DNA from: Betaproteobacteria bacterium
GTDB lineage: Bacteria; Pseudomonadota; Gammaproteobacteria; Burkholderiales; SG8-39
Direction: 5' to 3'
DNA length: 43,365 bases
NCBI GenBank assembly: GCA_947466535.1
Contig: CANIEV010000012.1
Coordinates: 1 to 43,365, forward strand
Part shown: positions 25,200-33,152 of the stretch, piece by piece
Layout of the letters: every line of letters starts with the position of its first letter
Position numbering within the stretch: position 1 is the stretch's first letter
Made by a program: the position numbers and the translations under genes
Notes under the pieces: model-generated
What the model was told of the DNA's origin: nothing
Database searches by the model: none
Seen by the model: the letters and a program-made list of their open reading frames with translations, nothing else

Positions 25200-26405
25200 C
25201 TACCACGCTTCGCGCAGTAGAGATTCGATATCCCCCGCCGACATAGGTGCGGGAACGTTGGCCATCATGTAGTCGGACATGGTTGCTGTCGCAATGGGCG
25301 CAAGATCCTTGTCCGTAACGCCGATTTCGCGAAGACGCTGCGGCAGAGGAAGTTGCCCAAGGAGCCGGGAGAGGGCTCCGGCAGCCGCGTCCGCCGCAGT
25401 CTGCGCCGAGTTGGTCGCAGGGCACCCGAGCGCTTCGAGGACATACCCGTAGTCGGTTCCGATAGCGGGCAGCAGTCTGCGAATCGCCGGGCCTAGCAGA
25501 ATTGCGTGTGATATGCCGTGTTGCAACCCGTACCGCCCACCGACCACGTGCCCGATCGCATGCACCACCGAGACCATGGCGTTGATCGACGCAGTGCCCG
25601 ACATAAGGCAAGCCATCTGGCAATCCGCGCGGGCGGCGAGATCTGCCCCATCCTCGACGCTCTTCGGGAGCGCGGTACGCAGAAGGCGCGCCGCATGCAG
25701 CGCAAGTCCTATGGAAATCGGGTGGCGGTGCCGCGAATAGAGCGACTCGATTGCGCGGGCGACCGCCGTCATTCCGGTGGCAGCCGTTAACTCCGGGCTC
25801 GCCTGAACTGCCATTTTCGGATCCAGGATCGTCGCGTCAGGAACAAGGCGGTCATCCCAGAACAGCATTTTTTTCGGCAGCTTGGGGTCTCGAATTCCGG
25901 CGGTCGGCATGACATCGCTTGCAGAACCTGCAGTGGTCGGTACGGCTATATGACGAATGCGGGATACGCCAAGTGCCTGCCTGTCCATCGATCCTTTTTT
26001 GCCCCAGTCAATCGCATAGGGCAACATAGTTGCAGCGAGCGCTGAGTGGTCGCCATCCAGCGCCGCACCGGCGGATGACAACAGCACAACGCCTTTGCCG
26101 GCATCTATTGCGCTACCACCGCCTACCGAAATGATGGCGTCCGCACCGACGTTTTCTGCGAATCTCGATGCGGCAAGGACATCATCGAATGGCGTGTGCG
26201 AGCGGACGTTCGAAAACACCCCGGCAAAGCGTGAGCCCAGTGCATCCCTTATCCGCACAAGCATCGGGCCACCGGCGACTGTTGTTCCGCAAATGACCAA
26301 AGCCCGACGCGCTGCAAGGCTATCCATTAGTCCTTCGAGCGCATCTGTACTATCCACGCCGAACCGAACACGCTTTGGCCAATCCCTGATTTCACCCGAG
26401 TACAT
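25200..26405 (-). CDS. Maleylacetate reductase-like / iron-containing alcohol dehydrogenase family protein
   Basis: A 401-residue protein of the group-III alcohol dehydrogenase fold. The NAD motif GGGSAIDAGKG is at 95-105, VPTTAGSASDV at 155-165, and HAIGHVVGGRYGLQHG at 282-297 supplies the two C-terminal histidines. The first two iron ligands are not kept: where the family usually has GxDAxxHAxE this protein has GMTAVARAIE (T213, R217). Loss of a metal site fits maleylacetate reductase-type enzymes, which reduce maleylacetate in (chloro)aromatic pathways without iron. ATG 26405 has GGAGAC eight bases ahead. It is the first gene of the dehydrogenase-PrpD-HyuA-HyuB operon. Confidence 0.88.
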   Translation of the reverse strand: MYSGEIRDWPKRVRFGVDSTDALEGLMDSLAARRALVICGTTVAGGPMLVRIRDALGSRFAGVFSNVRSHTPFDDVLAASRFAENVGADAIISVGGGSAIDAGKGVVLLSSAGAALDGDHSALAATMLPYAIDWGKKGSMDRQALGVSRIRHIAVPTTAGSASDVMPTAGIRDPKLPKKMLFWDDRLVPDATILDPKMAVQASPELTAATGMTAVARAIESLYSRHRHPISIGLALHAARLLRTALPKSVEDGADLAARADCQMACLMSGTASINAMVSVVHAIGHVVGGRYGLQHGISHAILLGPAIRRLLPAIGTDYGYVLEALGCPATNSAQTAADAAAGALSRLLGQLPLPQRLREIGVTDKDLAPIATATMSDYMMANVPAPMSAGDIESLLREAW

Positions 26406-26716
26406 CGGCTTGTCTCCGAATATATTGACTTTGATTGGAGGTTCGCGTGGCGCGCAGGCGCGTTCAGAAAACTCTGCAGCGGCGAAGACCTTACGAACAA
26501 TTATTTTACTCTGCGATCGGGCCGAGTCCGGCTATCCAATCGGTGAATCGGATGCAAAATTTGCACTTTCGTTCCACCCGGCAGAACATACACGGACACG
26601 TGGATGCTGCGATCGTCGCGCAGCTATTGACCACATGTTTTTTACCGTTGACTGCGCAATCGAAGCGCTCAGCTCAGCAAAGCGCTCGTCAATTCGTATA
26701 AACGAAACGTATAAAC
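26406..26716. other. Intergenic region upstream of the dehydrogenase operon
   Basis: About 310 bp without a credible gene, visibly richer in A+T than the flanks (TTATTTTAC near 26500, GTTTTTTACC near 26640). It should hold the promoter of the minus-strand dehydrogenase operon, but no convincing -35/-10 pair was found. A plus-strand reading frame (26435-26701) starts at TTG, is low in family-like features and was not accepted. Confidence 0.5.
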
Positions 26717-26720
26717 GAAA
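26695..26720. repeat. 13-bp direct tandem repeat, two copies
   Basis: CGTATAAACGAAA occurs twice head to tail (26695-26707 and 26708-26720). The first copy together with the preceding TT also makes a TTCGT/ACGAA inverted repeat with a 4-base spacer. It could be a protein-binding site for the dehydrogenase operon, or a remnant abutting the terminator. Confidence 0.55.
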
Positions 26721-26756
26721 AAGCCTTCCGGACGGATGTCAATTCGGAAGGCTTTT
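26719..26756 (-). terminator. Rho-independent terminator of the universal stress protein gene
   Basis: A perfect 12-bp inverted repeat (AAAAGCCTTCCG at 26719-26730, CGGAAGGCTTTT at 26745-26756) with a 14-base loop. On the minus strand it is followed by a run of five T residues. It lies 43 bp after the stress-protein stop codon. The A/T ends make it usable in both directions. Confidence 0.88.
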
Positions 26757-26798
26757 CTGCGTCGGTCGAGTTGACCGACTATGTTCGGCGATCGATGA

Positions 26799-27242
26799 TC
26801 AGCGCACTACGAGCACCGGGATCTTCGTGTGGGTCAGAAGCTTCTGGGTTTCGCTCCCGAGCAGCATGGCCGAAAGTCCGCGTCGCCCGTGCGACGCCAT
26901 GACGATCAGATCCACTCCGAGTTTTTTGGCCGACTTGATTATTGCCTCATAGGGGGAGTTGTTGGTGACAAATTGGGTCTCAGACTTTGCGCCGTGCTTG
27001 AGAGCGAGCTTCGCCGCCTTCGCAAGCAGGGCTGCCTCGGCAGTCTGTTCCTGCTCTTTCTCCGTCTTCTTTGGAACGTACCGGATCGCGGATCCGTCGG
27101 AATAGAGGGGACGGTCGTGTTGAGCGCGGACATGAAGTATGTGCAGCGAGGCGCCATGGAACACGGCGAGCTTGGCCGCTTCCTTTACGGCTTCATTTGA
27201 AAGATCCGAGCCGTCGGTCGGCACCAGAATCGTCTTGTACAT
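26799..27242 (-). CDS. Universal stress protein (UspA family)
   Basis: A 147-residue UspA-domain protein. It starts MYKTILVPTDGSDLSNEA, has LHILHVRA as strand 2, and the ATP-binding segment MASHGRRGLSAMLLGSETQKLL followed by IPVLVV, fitting the G-2x-G-9x-G(S/T) nucleotide pattern. It is a cytoplasmic stress protein. ATG 27242 has a run GAGGGGGG upstream; a 20-residue extension from 27302 is not family-like. It is downstream of cysK on the same strand with 108 bp between them and ends in a strong terminator, so it could be read from cysK or from its own promoter. Confidence 0.95.
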   Translation of the reverse strand: MYKTILVPTDGSDLSNEAVKEAAKLAVFHGASLHILHVRAQHDRPLYSDGSAIRYVPKKTEKEQEQTAEAALLAKAAKLALKHGAKSETQFVTNNSPYEAIIKSAKKLGVDLIVMASHGRRGLSAMLLGSETQKLLTHTKIPVLVVR

Positions 27243-27350
27243 TTTCTTGCCCCCCTCAATGTGTCCTTGAATTCCGATGGAATTGTGCAGCTTCCAACTC
27301 AATCCTACACCGGTCTGCTCTGGATGACAGTGGCCGCCCGGAATACAGGC

Positions 27351-28271
27351 TCATTCAGCCGGAAGAAATCCTTCTATCGACAGGTACCGTTCGCCGGTAT
27401 CGTAGTTGAAGCCAAGGACGCGTGCTCCCTGCGGAAGCTCGGGAAGTTTCTTCGCGATCGCGGCCAGTGTGGCGCCCGACGAGATACCTACCAGCATTCC
27501 CTCTTCGCGCGCCGCACGGCGTGCCATTTCCCTGGCGGCCTCGGCGTCGACCTGTATGACGCCATCCAGCAGGTCCACCTGGAGATTCGCGGGAATGAAA
27601 CCGGCGCCGATTCCCTGAATCGGGTGCGGAGACGGCTTGCCTCCGGAAATGACCGGCGAAGCTTCCGGTTCAACCGCAAAGACTTTCATTTTCGGCCATG
27701 CTTTCTTGAGCACCTGGGCGCATCCCGTGATGTGCCCACCGGTGCCCACGCCGGTAATCAGAACGTCGAGACCTTCCGGGAAGTCGGCGAGTATCTCGCG
27801 TGCGGTTGTGCGCGCGTGAACTTCAATGTTCGACGGGTTCTCGAATTGTTGTGGCATCCACGCACCGGGTGTGGCGGCGACCAGTTCCTTTGCACGCGCG
27901 ATCGCGCCGGGCATGCCATTTGCGCGCGGAGTCAACTCGAATTTTGCGCCGTAGGCGAGCATCAGGCGGCGACGTTCAACGGACATGCTGTCCGGCATAA
28001 CCAGAATCAGGGGGTAGCCTTTGACCGCGGCGACCATCGCGAGGCCGATTCCGGTGTTTCCGGAAGTTGGTTCGACGATGACGGCGCCCGGCTTCAGCTT
28101 CCCCGATTTTTCTGCATCTTCGATCATCGCCAGCGCTATCCGATCCTTGATCGATCCGCCGGGGTTGGACCGTTCGGATTTGATCCAGACCTGCTTTGCA
28201 TCGCCAAAAATCCGGTTCAATCGGATGTGGGCGGTGTTTCCTATGGTCGCGAGTATGTTGTCGGCTCTCAT
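27351..28271 (-). CDS. cysK: Cysteine synthase A (O-acetylserine sulfhydrylase)
   Basis: A 306-residue PLP enzyme that makes cysteine from O-acetylserine and sulfide. The PLP Lys is K42 in NPGGSIKDR, the substrate loop is TSGNTG at 69-74, GTGGHITG binds the phosphate, and GISSGAT is the C-terminal cofactor Ser motif. The N-terminal [13 protein letters not shown] is the typical start. ATG 28271 sits behind AGAGGA; an ATG seven residues upstream (28292) has no such site. It is divergent from the Bug gene at 28454. CysM is less likely given the CysK-like length and loop. Confidence 0.95.
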   Translation of the reverse strand: MRADNILATIGNTAHIRLNRIFGDAKQVWIKSERSNPGGSIKDRIALAMIEDAEKSGKLKPGAVIVEPTSGNTGIGLAMVAAVKGYPLILVMPDSMSVERRRLMLAYGAKFELTPRANGMPGAIARAKELVAATPGAWMPQQFENPSNIEVHARTTAREILADFPEGLDVLITGVGTGGHITGCAQVLKKAWPKMKVFAVEPEASPVISGGKPSPHPIQGIGAGFIPANLQVDLLDGVIQVDAEAAREMARRAAREEGMLVGISSGATLAAIAKKLPELPQGARVLGFNYDTGERYLSIEGFLPAE

Positions 28272-28453
28272 GGTTTCCTCTTCTGTCGGCATATTGGGGA
28301 CATTTGCAAGTGTAGCGCGAGGGGCAGCGGGCCGGATTTTCCGCGGTGCCGATTGGCGCTGAGGGTGCGGGCGGTGCTATCGTGCCGCCGGAAGGCGAAG
28401 GGGGCATCGTTCTGGATGTCCGCGCGATTCGTATTTCGACGGAGGTACCTCGA

Positions 28454-29410
28454 ATGATTCGTACGTTGGTGTTATCAGCGACCCTTATGGCCAGTCTTTC
28501 TGCCGGTGCACAGACATTTCCGCAGCGATCCCTGACGCTGCTCGTTCCCAATCCGCCCGGGGGGCTGGTGGACACGTCTGCCCGCATCGTGAGCGAGTCT
28601 CTCCCGAAGGTGCTCAACCAGCTGGTGGTCGTCGACAATCGTCCGGGGGGCAGCGGCAATATCGCGTACCAGGCGGTGGCGAGGGCAAAGCCTGACGGCT
28701 ACACGCTTCTAGCCTCCTATTCCGCGTATCACGTTGCAAACCCCTCGATGATGGCAAACCTTCCGTGGCAGCCGAAGGATTTCGCGCCGGTCGCCCTTAT
28801 CACTGTTGCCACGAACGTCGTGGCGGTGCATCCGGGAGTGCCCGGGACCAATCTGGCGGAGTTTCTTTCCTACCTGAAAGCCAACCCCGGGAAGCTCAAT
28901 TACGCGTCGCAGGGGAACGGGTCCCTCTCGCATATCGGTACCGAGATGTTCAAGCAACTCACGAACACGGACATGCGGCATGTGGCCTACAAGGGGTCGG
29001 GCGCGGCAATACAGGATGTTCTGTCCGGGCAGGTGCAGGTGTTCATTACGACGCCTCCGTCCGTTATGGGGCATGTGCTTGCCGGAAAGCTGAAGGCGCT
29101 CGCGATCGCAGGCAAGAACCGTCATCCGATGATGTCCACGATTCCGACGGCCTCCGAAGCGGGCCTGAAGGGGTTCGAACTCGAGGCGTGGGTTGCGTTG
29201 TTCGCACCTGCCGGGACTCCGGCTGCGGTCATCACGCAACTCAGCGAAGCAACAAAGCGCGCGCTCGATCAACCGGACGCCAGACAACGGGCTTCCGGGG
29301 CGGGAATCGAAATACGCCATCTCGGCCCGGATGCGTTGGCGGCACTGGTGCGCGACGAGATCGAGTTCTGGGGTAAGGTCATCAAGGCCGGCAACATAAC
29401 GGCGGACTGA
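28454..29410 (+). CDS. Tripartite tricarboxylate transporter receptor (Bug/TctC family)
   Basis: A 318-residue Bug-family binding protein. The signal peptide is MIRTLVLSATLMASLSAGA, cleaved before QTF. The ligand loop reads NPPGGLVDTSARIVSESL, followed by DNRPGGSGNIA and PDGYTLLASYS; it ends NITAD. GGAGGT precedes ATG 28454 by eight bases; a longer frame from 28346 is not used. The SDR gene begins 11 bp after it, so the two are cotranscribed. Confidence 0.94.
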   Translation: MIRTLVLSATLMASLSAGAQTFPQRSLTLLVPNPPGGLVDTSARIVSESLPKVLNQLVVVDNRPGGSGNIAYQAVARAKPDGYTLLASYSAYHVANPSMMANLPWQPKDFAPVALITVATNVVAVHPGVPGTNLAEFLSYLKANPGKLNYASQGNGSLSHIGTEMFKQLTNTDMRHVAYKGSGAAIQDVLSGQVQVFITTPPSVMGHVLAGKLKALAIAGKNRHPMMSTIPTASEAGLKGFELEAWVALFAPAGTPAAVITQLSEATKRALDQPDARQRASGAGIEIRHLGPDALAALVRDEIEFWGKVIKAGNITAD

Positions 29411-29421
29411 GGACGGACGAT

Positions 29422-30213
29422 ATGATCCGACTGGATGGGAAGTTTGCAATAGTTACCGGCGCGACACGCAGCATCGGAGAATTCATTGCGCGAGGACTGC
29501 ACGCGGCGGGTGCAAGTGTTCTGGTAACAGGGGTCGAGGACGAGCCGGGAAGGGCGGTTGTCGCGTCGCTGGGGGACCGGGCCGAATACCGGCACGTCGA
29601 CGTGGGCGTTGATGACGACATTGATTCCTGTATCCGGTACCTGGAATCGAGAAATGCCGTGCTCGATATCCTTGTGAATTGCGCATGCTCGTACGTCGAC
29701 AAGGGCCTGGCGACGTCCCGTGCCGACTGGCTCTCGACACTGAACGTGAATTTGGTCGGGGCCGCCATATTCGTGCAAAAGGCGGTGCCCATCATGAAGC
29801 AACCGGGCGGCGTGATAGTTAACATCGGAAGTGTCAGCGGCAAGGCCGCGATGGCAGATCGGGGCCCGTATTCGATGAGCAAGGCGGCCCTCATGCATTT
29901 CACGCGGTGCGCGGCTGCCGCGCTCGGCGAGCAGGGGATACGAGTGGTAACGGTGTCACCCGGATGGACGTGGTCGCCGCCGATGGAGAAAATGACAGGC
30001 AACGATCGCGCGCTTGCCGACAGAGGAGGAGCGCATACACATCCGCTAGGTCGGGTAGGGCGGATGGAGGAGGTCTCTAACGCTGTCGTATTCGCGTGTT
30101 CCGATGAGGCATCCTGGATCAATGGCTGTGATATCCCGGTAGACGGCGGATTTTCCGCACTCGGGCCGAATCAAGGCCGGATGCCCCAGTATTGGCTTGA
30201 CCTGAGCCGATAA
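29422..30213 (+). CDS. SDR family oxidoreductase
   Basis: A 263-residue short-chain dehydrogenase. The cofactor motif is TGATRSIG, the catalytic site is GSVSG and YSMSK, and PVDGGFSA is the usual C-terminal signature. The structural NNAG motif is replaced by NCAC (about residues 87-90), an unusual change for a classical SDR. It lies between two Bug genes and was probably recruited with the first (11-bp gap, GAGGA ribosome-binding site). The substrate is unknown; likely a hydroxy acid or cyclic alcohol imported by the receptors. Confidence 0.91.
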   Translation: MIRLDGKFAIVTGATRSIGEFIARGLHAAGASVLVTGVEDEPGRAVVASLGDRAEYRHVDVGVDDDIDSCIRYLESRNAVLDILVNCACSYVDKGLATSRADWLSTLNVNLVGAAIFVQKAVPIMKQPGGVIVNIGSVSGKAAMADRGPYSMSKAALMHFTRCAAAALGEQGIRVVTVSPGWTWSPPMEKMTGNDRALADRGGAHTHPLGRVGRMEEVSNAVVFACSDEASWINGCDIPVDGGFSALGPNQGRMPQYWLDLSR

Positions 30214-30365
30214 AGTATCCGGCGACTACGTGAAGACGCGCGCGAGTGGACTAGGGTGTTGCCGCGTATAAGAAGAACAAGGGTGCGTTCGAGCCTGTCG
30301 AGTGCGATACGAACCGCATCCGCCGCCGCGCGCACCTCATGAAAATCAAAGTGAGGAGAGATTGC

Positions 30366-31331
30366 ATGAAAGCAGTAAGAATCTTTGCGGCGCTGCTGGC
30401 ACCGTTTTTCGCTGCGTCAATTGATTGTTCGGCTCAGTCCTATCCCTCTCGGACGATACGATTTGTGGTGCCGTACGGATCAGGCGGCGGGCCGGACGTC
30501 GTTGCGCGGGTGATCGGACGCAAATTGAGCGAGAGCGTCGGGCAACCGGTGGTTGTGGACAACCGACCTGGTGGCGCAGGCATCATCGCGACAGAGCTTG
30601 TCGTTCGCTCGGCGGCCGATGGCTACACCGTTCTGATCGGCGACACCGGCGTCCTCGGGATCAATCCGGCGTTGTATCCCAAACTCCCCTATGACCCGCT
30701 GCGCGATCTGGCGCCGGTCACGCTCGCGATGGCCTCGCCCTTGTTTCTCGTGTCAAATCCGAAGCTGCCGTTCCAAACTGTTCGCGAACTGGTGGAGTAC
30801 GCAAAGTTGAATCCCGGCGTTACTTTCGGCTCGACGGGGAATGCAAGCGCGCATCATCTCGGCATGGAGCTTTTTCAATTGCTGGCAGGTGTGAAGATGA
30901 CGCATATTCCGTACAAAGGCGTGGCATTTTCTGTTCCGGCGGTGATTTCGGGTGACATCGCGGTTGTATTTGCGGCGCTGCCTTCGGTACGCCCGCATTT
31001 GAGCACCGGCAAATTGCGGATTCTTGGCGTGGCGGACGCAAAACGCACGCCGATCATGCCAGACGTTCCCGCGATCTCCGAAGGCCTGTCTGGCTACGAA
31101 ATGAAGGTGGAGGTCGGCTTCCTCGTGCCCGCGGGAACCCCACGCGAGGCGGTGAACAAGTTGAATACGGAAATTCGTATCGTGCTGGCGGCTCCGGAAG
31201 TCGCACAGCATCTAACCACGCTTGGAATTAATCCCTTGGGAACGACGCCGGAGCAGTACACCGAGACCATGAGGGCCGACATCCAGAAGTTTGCCAAACT
31301 GGTCAAGGATAGCGGCGCAAAGATTGACTAA
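30366..31331 (+). CDS. Tripartite tricarboxylate transporter receptor (Bug/TctC family)
   Basis: A 321-residue Bug-family binding protein. The signal peptide MKAVRIFAALLAPFFAASID is followed by cleavage around CSAQS; the Cys is probably incidental and not a lipobox. The ligand loop is YGSGGGPDVVARVIGRKL, then VDNRPGGAGIIA and ADGYTVL. ATG 30366 has GAGGAGAG ahead; an ATG at 30339 lacks a site. It follows the SDR by 152 bp, enough for its own promoter, and converges on the ammonium transporter (14 bp). Confidence 0.93.
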   Translation: MKAVRIFAALLAPFFAASIDCSAQSYPSRTIRFVVPYGSGGGPDVVARVIGRKLSESVGQPVVVDNRPGGAGIIATELVVRSAADGYTVLIGDTGVLGINPALYPKLPYDPLRDLAPVTLAMASPLFLVSNPKLPFQTVRELVEYAKLNPGVTFGSTGNASAHHLGMELFQLLAGVKMTHIPYKGVAFSVPAVISGDIAVVFAALPSVRPHLSTGKLRILGVADAKRTPIMPDVPAISEGLSGYEMKVEVGFLVPAGTPREAVNKLNTEIRIVLAAPEVAQHLTTLGINPLGTTPEQYTETMRADIQKFAKLVKDSGAKID

Positions 31332-31345
31332 TGCGTCGCGCCGAG

Positions 31346-32548
31346 TCAGCGGCCGGCGTCTCTCTCCGGTTGGGCGGAAATCCGGTGAACCGAGAGATCG
31401 GCACCGTTGAATTCCTGTTCTTCGTCAAGTCGGAGTCCGACGATGATTCGAACCGCGCCATATACTACGAGCCCGCCGATCACTGCGACCGTTATTCCAG
31501 TGAGTGTGCCCAGGACCTGCGGCATGAGGGCGACACCACCGAGCCCGCCAAGCGCCTTTGATCCGAATATGCCGCACGCAACACCGCCCCAGGCTCCGCA
31601 CAGGCCGTGCAGTGGCCACACGCCGAGGACATCGTCGATCTTCCAGCGGTTCTGGGTAAGAGTGAACAAGTAGACAAACAGGGCGCCGGCAACTGCACCC
31701 ACGACGAACGCGCCTCCAGGGTGCATCACATCCGATCCCGCGCACACAGCAACGAGTCCGGCCAGCGGACCGTTGTGCACGAAGCCAGGATCGTTCTTTC
31801 CCGTAATCAGAGCCGCCAGCGTGCCTCCGACCATCGCCATTAGGGAATTGACGGCGACCAGGCCGCTTATCTTGCTCACTTCCTGAGCCGACATTACGTT
31901 GAAGCCGAACCAGCCTACGGAGAGGATCCAGGCGCCAAGCGCGAGAAAGGGAATGGAGGACGGCGGGTGGGCATTGATTCGGCCGTCCCGCGTATAACGC
32001 CCCCGCCGCGCTCCAAGCAGAAGCACCGCGATCAATCCGATCCACCCTCCCACCGCGTGAACGACGACCGACCCCGCGAAATCGTGAAACTCGGAGCCAA
32101 ACGCGGCCTTGAGCCAGGCTTGAAAACCGAAGGCCTGGTTCCATGCGATACCTTCGAACAGCGGGTAGACAAATCCGACGATCAGAAACGAGGCCGCCAG
32201 CTGTGGATAGAACCTCGCACGCTCGGCGATTCCGCCAGAAACAATCGCAGGAATAGCAGCTGCAAAGGTAAGAAGGAAGAAGAATTTCACCAGGTCGTAG
32301 CCGCTGCGTTCGGTAAGTGTTTCGGCACCGTGAAAAAAACTGACACCGTAGGCGATTCCGTAGCCGATGCAGAAATAGGCGACGGTGGAGATGGAAAAAT
32401 CGGAGAGAATTTTCACCAGTGCATTGACCTGGTTCTTCGACCGCACTGTGCCGAGTTCCAGAAACGCGAATCCGGCGTGCATTGCCAGAACCATGATGGC
32501 CCCAAGCAACAGAAACAAGACGTCTGAACCTGTCTTCAATGATTCCAC
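31346..32548 (-). CDS. amt: Ammonium transporter
   Basis: A 400-residue polytopic inner-membrane Amt/Mep/Rh protein with about 11 hydrophobic segments. The pore histidines are recognised in VVVHAVGGW and WPLHGLCGAWG, and the first segment LLLGAIMVLAMHAGFAFLE carries the usual periplasmic-vestibule residues. The GTG at 32548 is preferred: GGGGAG lies six bases ahead and the product starts ESLKTGSDVLF, like other Amt proteins. Starts at 32569 (ATG) or 32641 (GTG) are open but have no ribosome-binding site. The C-terminal tail (~20 residues) follows the LDEEQEFNGADLS cytoplasmic motif. No glnK gene is adjacent. Confidence 0.93.
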   Translation of the reverse strand: MESLKTGSDVLFLLLGAIMVLAMHAGFAFLELGTVRSKNQVNALVKILSDFSISTVAYFCIGYGIAYGVSFFHGAETLTERSGYDLVKFFFLLTFAAAIPAIVSGGIAERARFYPQLAASFLIVGFVYPLFEGIAWNQAFGFQAWLKAAFGSEFHDFAGSVVVHAVGGWIGLIAVLLLGARRGRYTRDGRINAHPPSSIPFLALGAWILSVGWFGFNVMSAQEVSKISGLVAVNSLMAMVGGTLAALITGKNDPGFVHNGPLAGLVAVCAGSDVMHPGGAFVVGAVAGALFVYLFTLTQNRWKIDDVLGVWPLHGLCGAWGGVACGIFGSKALGGLGGVALMPQVLGTLTGITVAVIGGLVVYGAVRIIVGLRLDEEQEFNGADLSVHRISAQPERDAGR

Positions 32549-32778
32549 GTTGTGCTCCCCGATCCCCATAAAAAGAGCAAGGAAGTAAGCAATCAACGGG
32601 CCATATGCACCAATATGAGGCAATTCAATAGCTTGGAGCACTGAGTCGGACGAGTTGGCTTCATGAGCGCACTAAAATAGGGCGATTTCAGCGTAATTGC
32701 TCATGCACGGTGCGGATGATGTTCGAGAACTGGCAGGGGCGCTTGGTAATATGCAGATCCTTGTTCGCCGGTGGTGAC

Positions 32779-33114
32779 ATGCCTTTCGTACGTCGCAATC
32801 CTTCTGGTCGAGTCGTCGCCCTGCTTGAAACGCCGGATTCGACGGAGCAGGAAACCTTGTCGTCCTCGCACCCCGACGTTCTGGCGTTTCTGGGGGAGGA
32901 TGAGACAAAGCCGGATTTCAGGGAACTCGACGCCGATTTTGTTCGGGTTACCGAGGACCTGATATATGTGCTCATGGAAAAGGGGGTACTGCAATTCACC
33001 GACCTTCCTGCAGACGCACAGCGAAAGTTGCGTGCGCGTGAAGGTTTTCGCGGTCGCCGCCTCAAGGATGCGCTAGACCTGTTGGGCGACGGCGATGAGC
33101 AAGGTTTGATCTAG
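32779..33114 (+). CDS. Conserved hypothetical protein (MPFVRR-type)
   Basis: A 111-residue protein starting MPFVRRNPSGRVVALLETP, a form recognised as a small conserved family of proteobacteria, sometimes mislabelled as tryptophan synthase beta. The middle is acidic (HPDVLAFLGEDETKPDFREL) and the end has FVRVTEDLIYVLMEKGVLQFTDLP, a predicted amphipathic helix pair. No signal peptide. ATG 32779 is preferred over GTG 32710 because it begins at the conserved MPFV. It stands between the divergent amt gene and the convergent rlmJ. The function is unknown. Confidence 0.82.
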   Translation: MPFVRRNPSGRVVALLETPDSTEQETLSSSHPDVLAFLGEDETKPDFRELDADFVRVTEDLIYVLMEKGVLQFTDLPADAQRKLRAREGFRGRRLKDALDLLGDGDEQGLI

Positions 33115-33152
33115 TTCGCGGCTCCGACGCGCGCATGCAGTCCTAGGGACGT

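Noticed and set aside
26435..26701. Possible 88-residue plus-strand gene in the gap before the stress protein
   Set aside because: TTG start without a ribosome-binding site, residue composition unlike a folded protein, and it overlaps the repeat region.
28454..31331. Complete TctABC transporter
   Set aside because: Only the receptor component is present; no large or small membrane subunit gene exists here.
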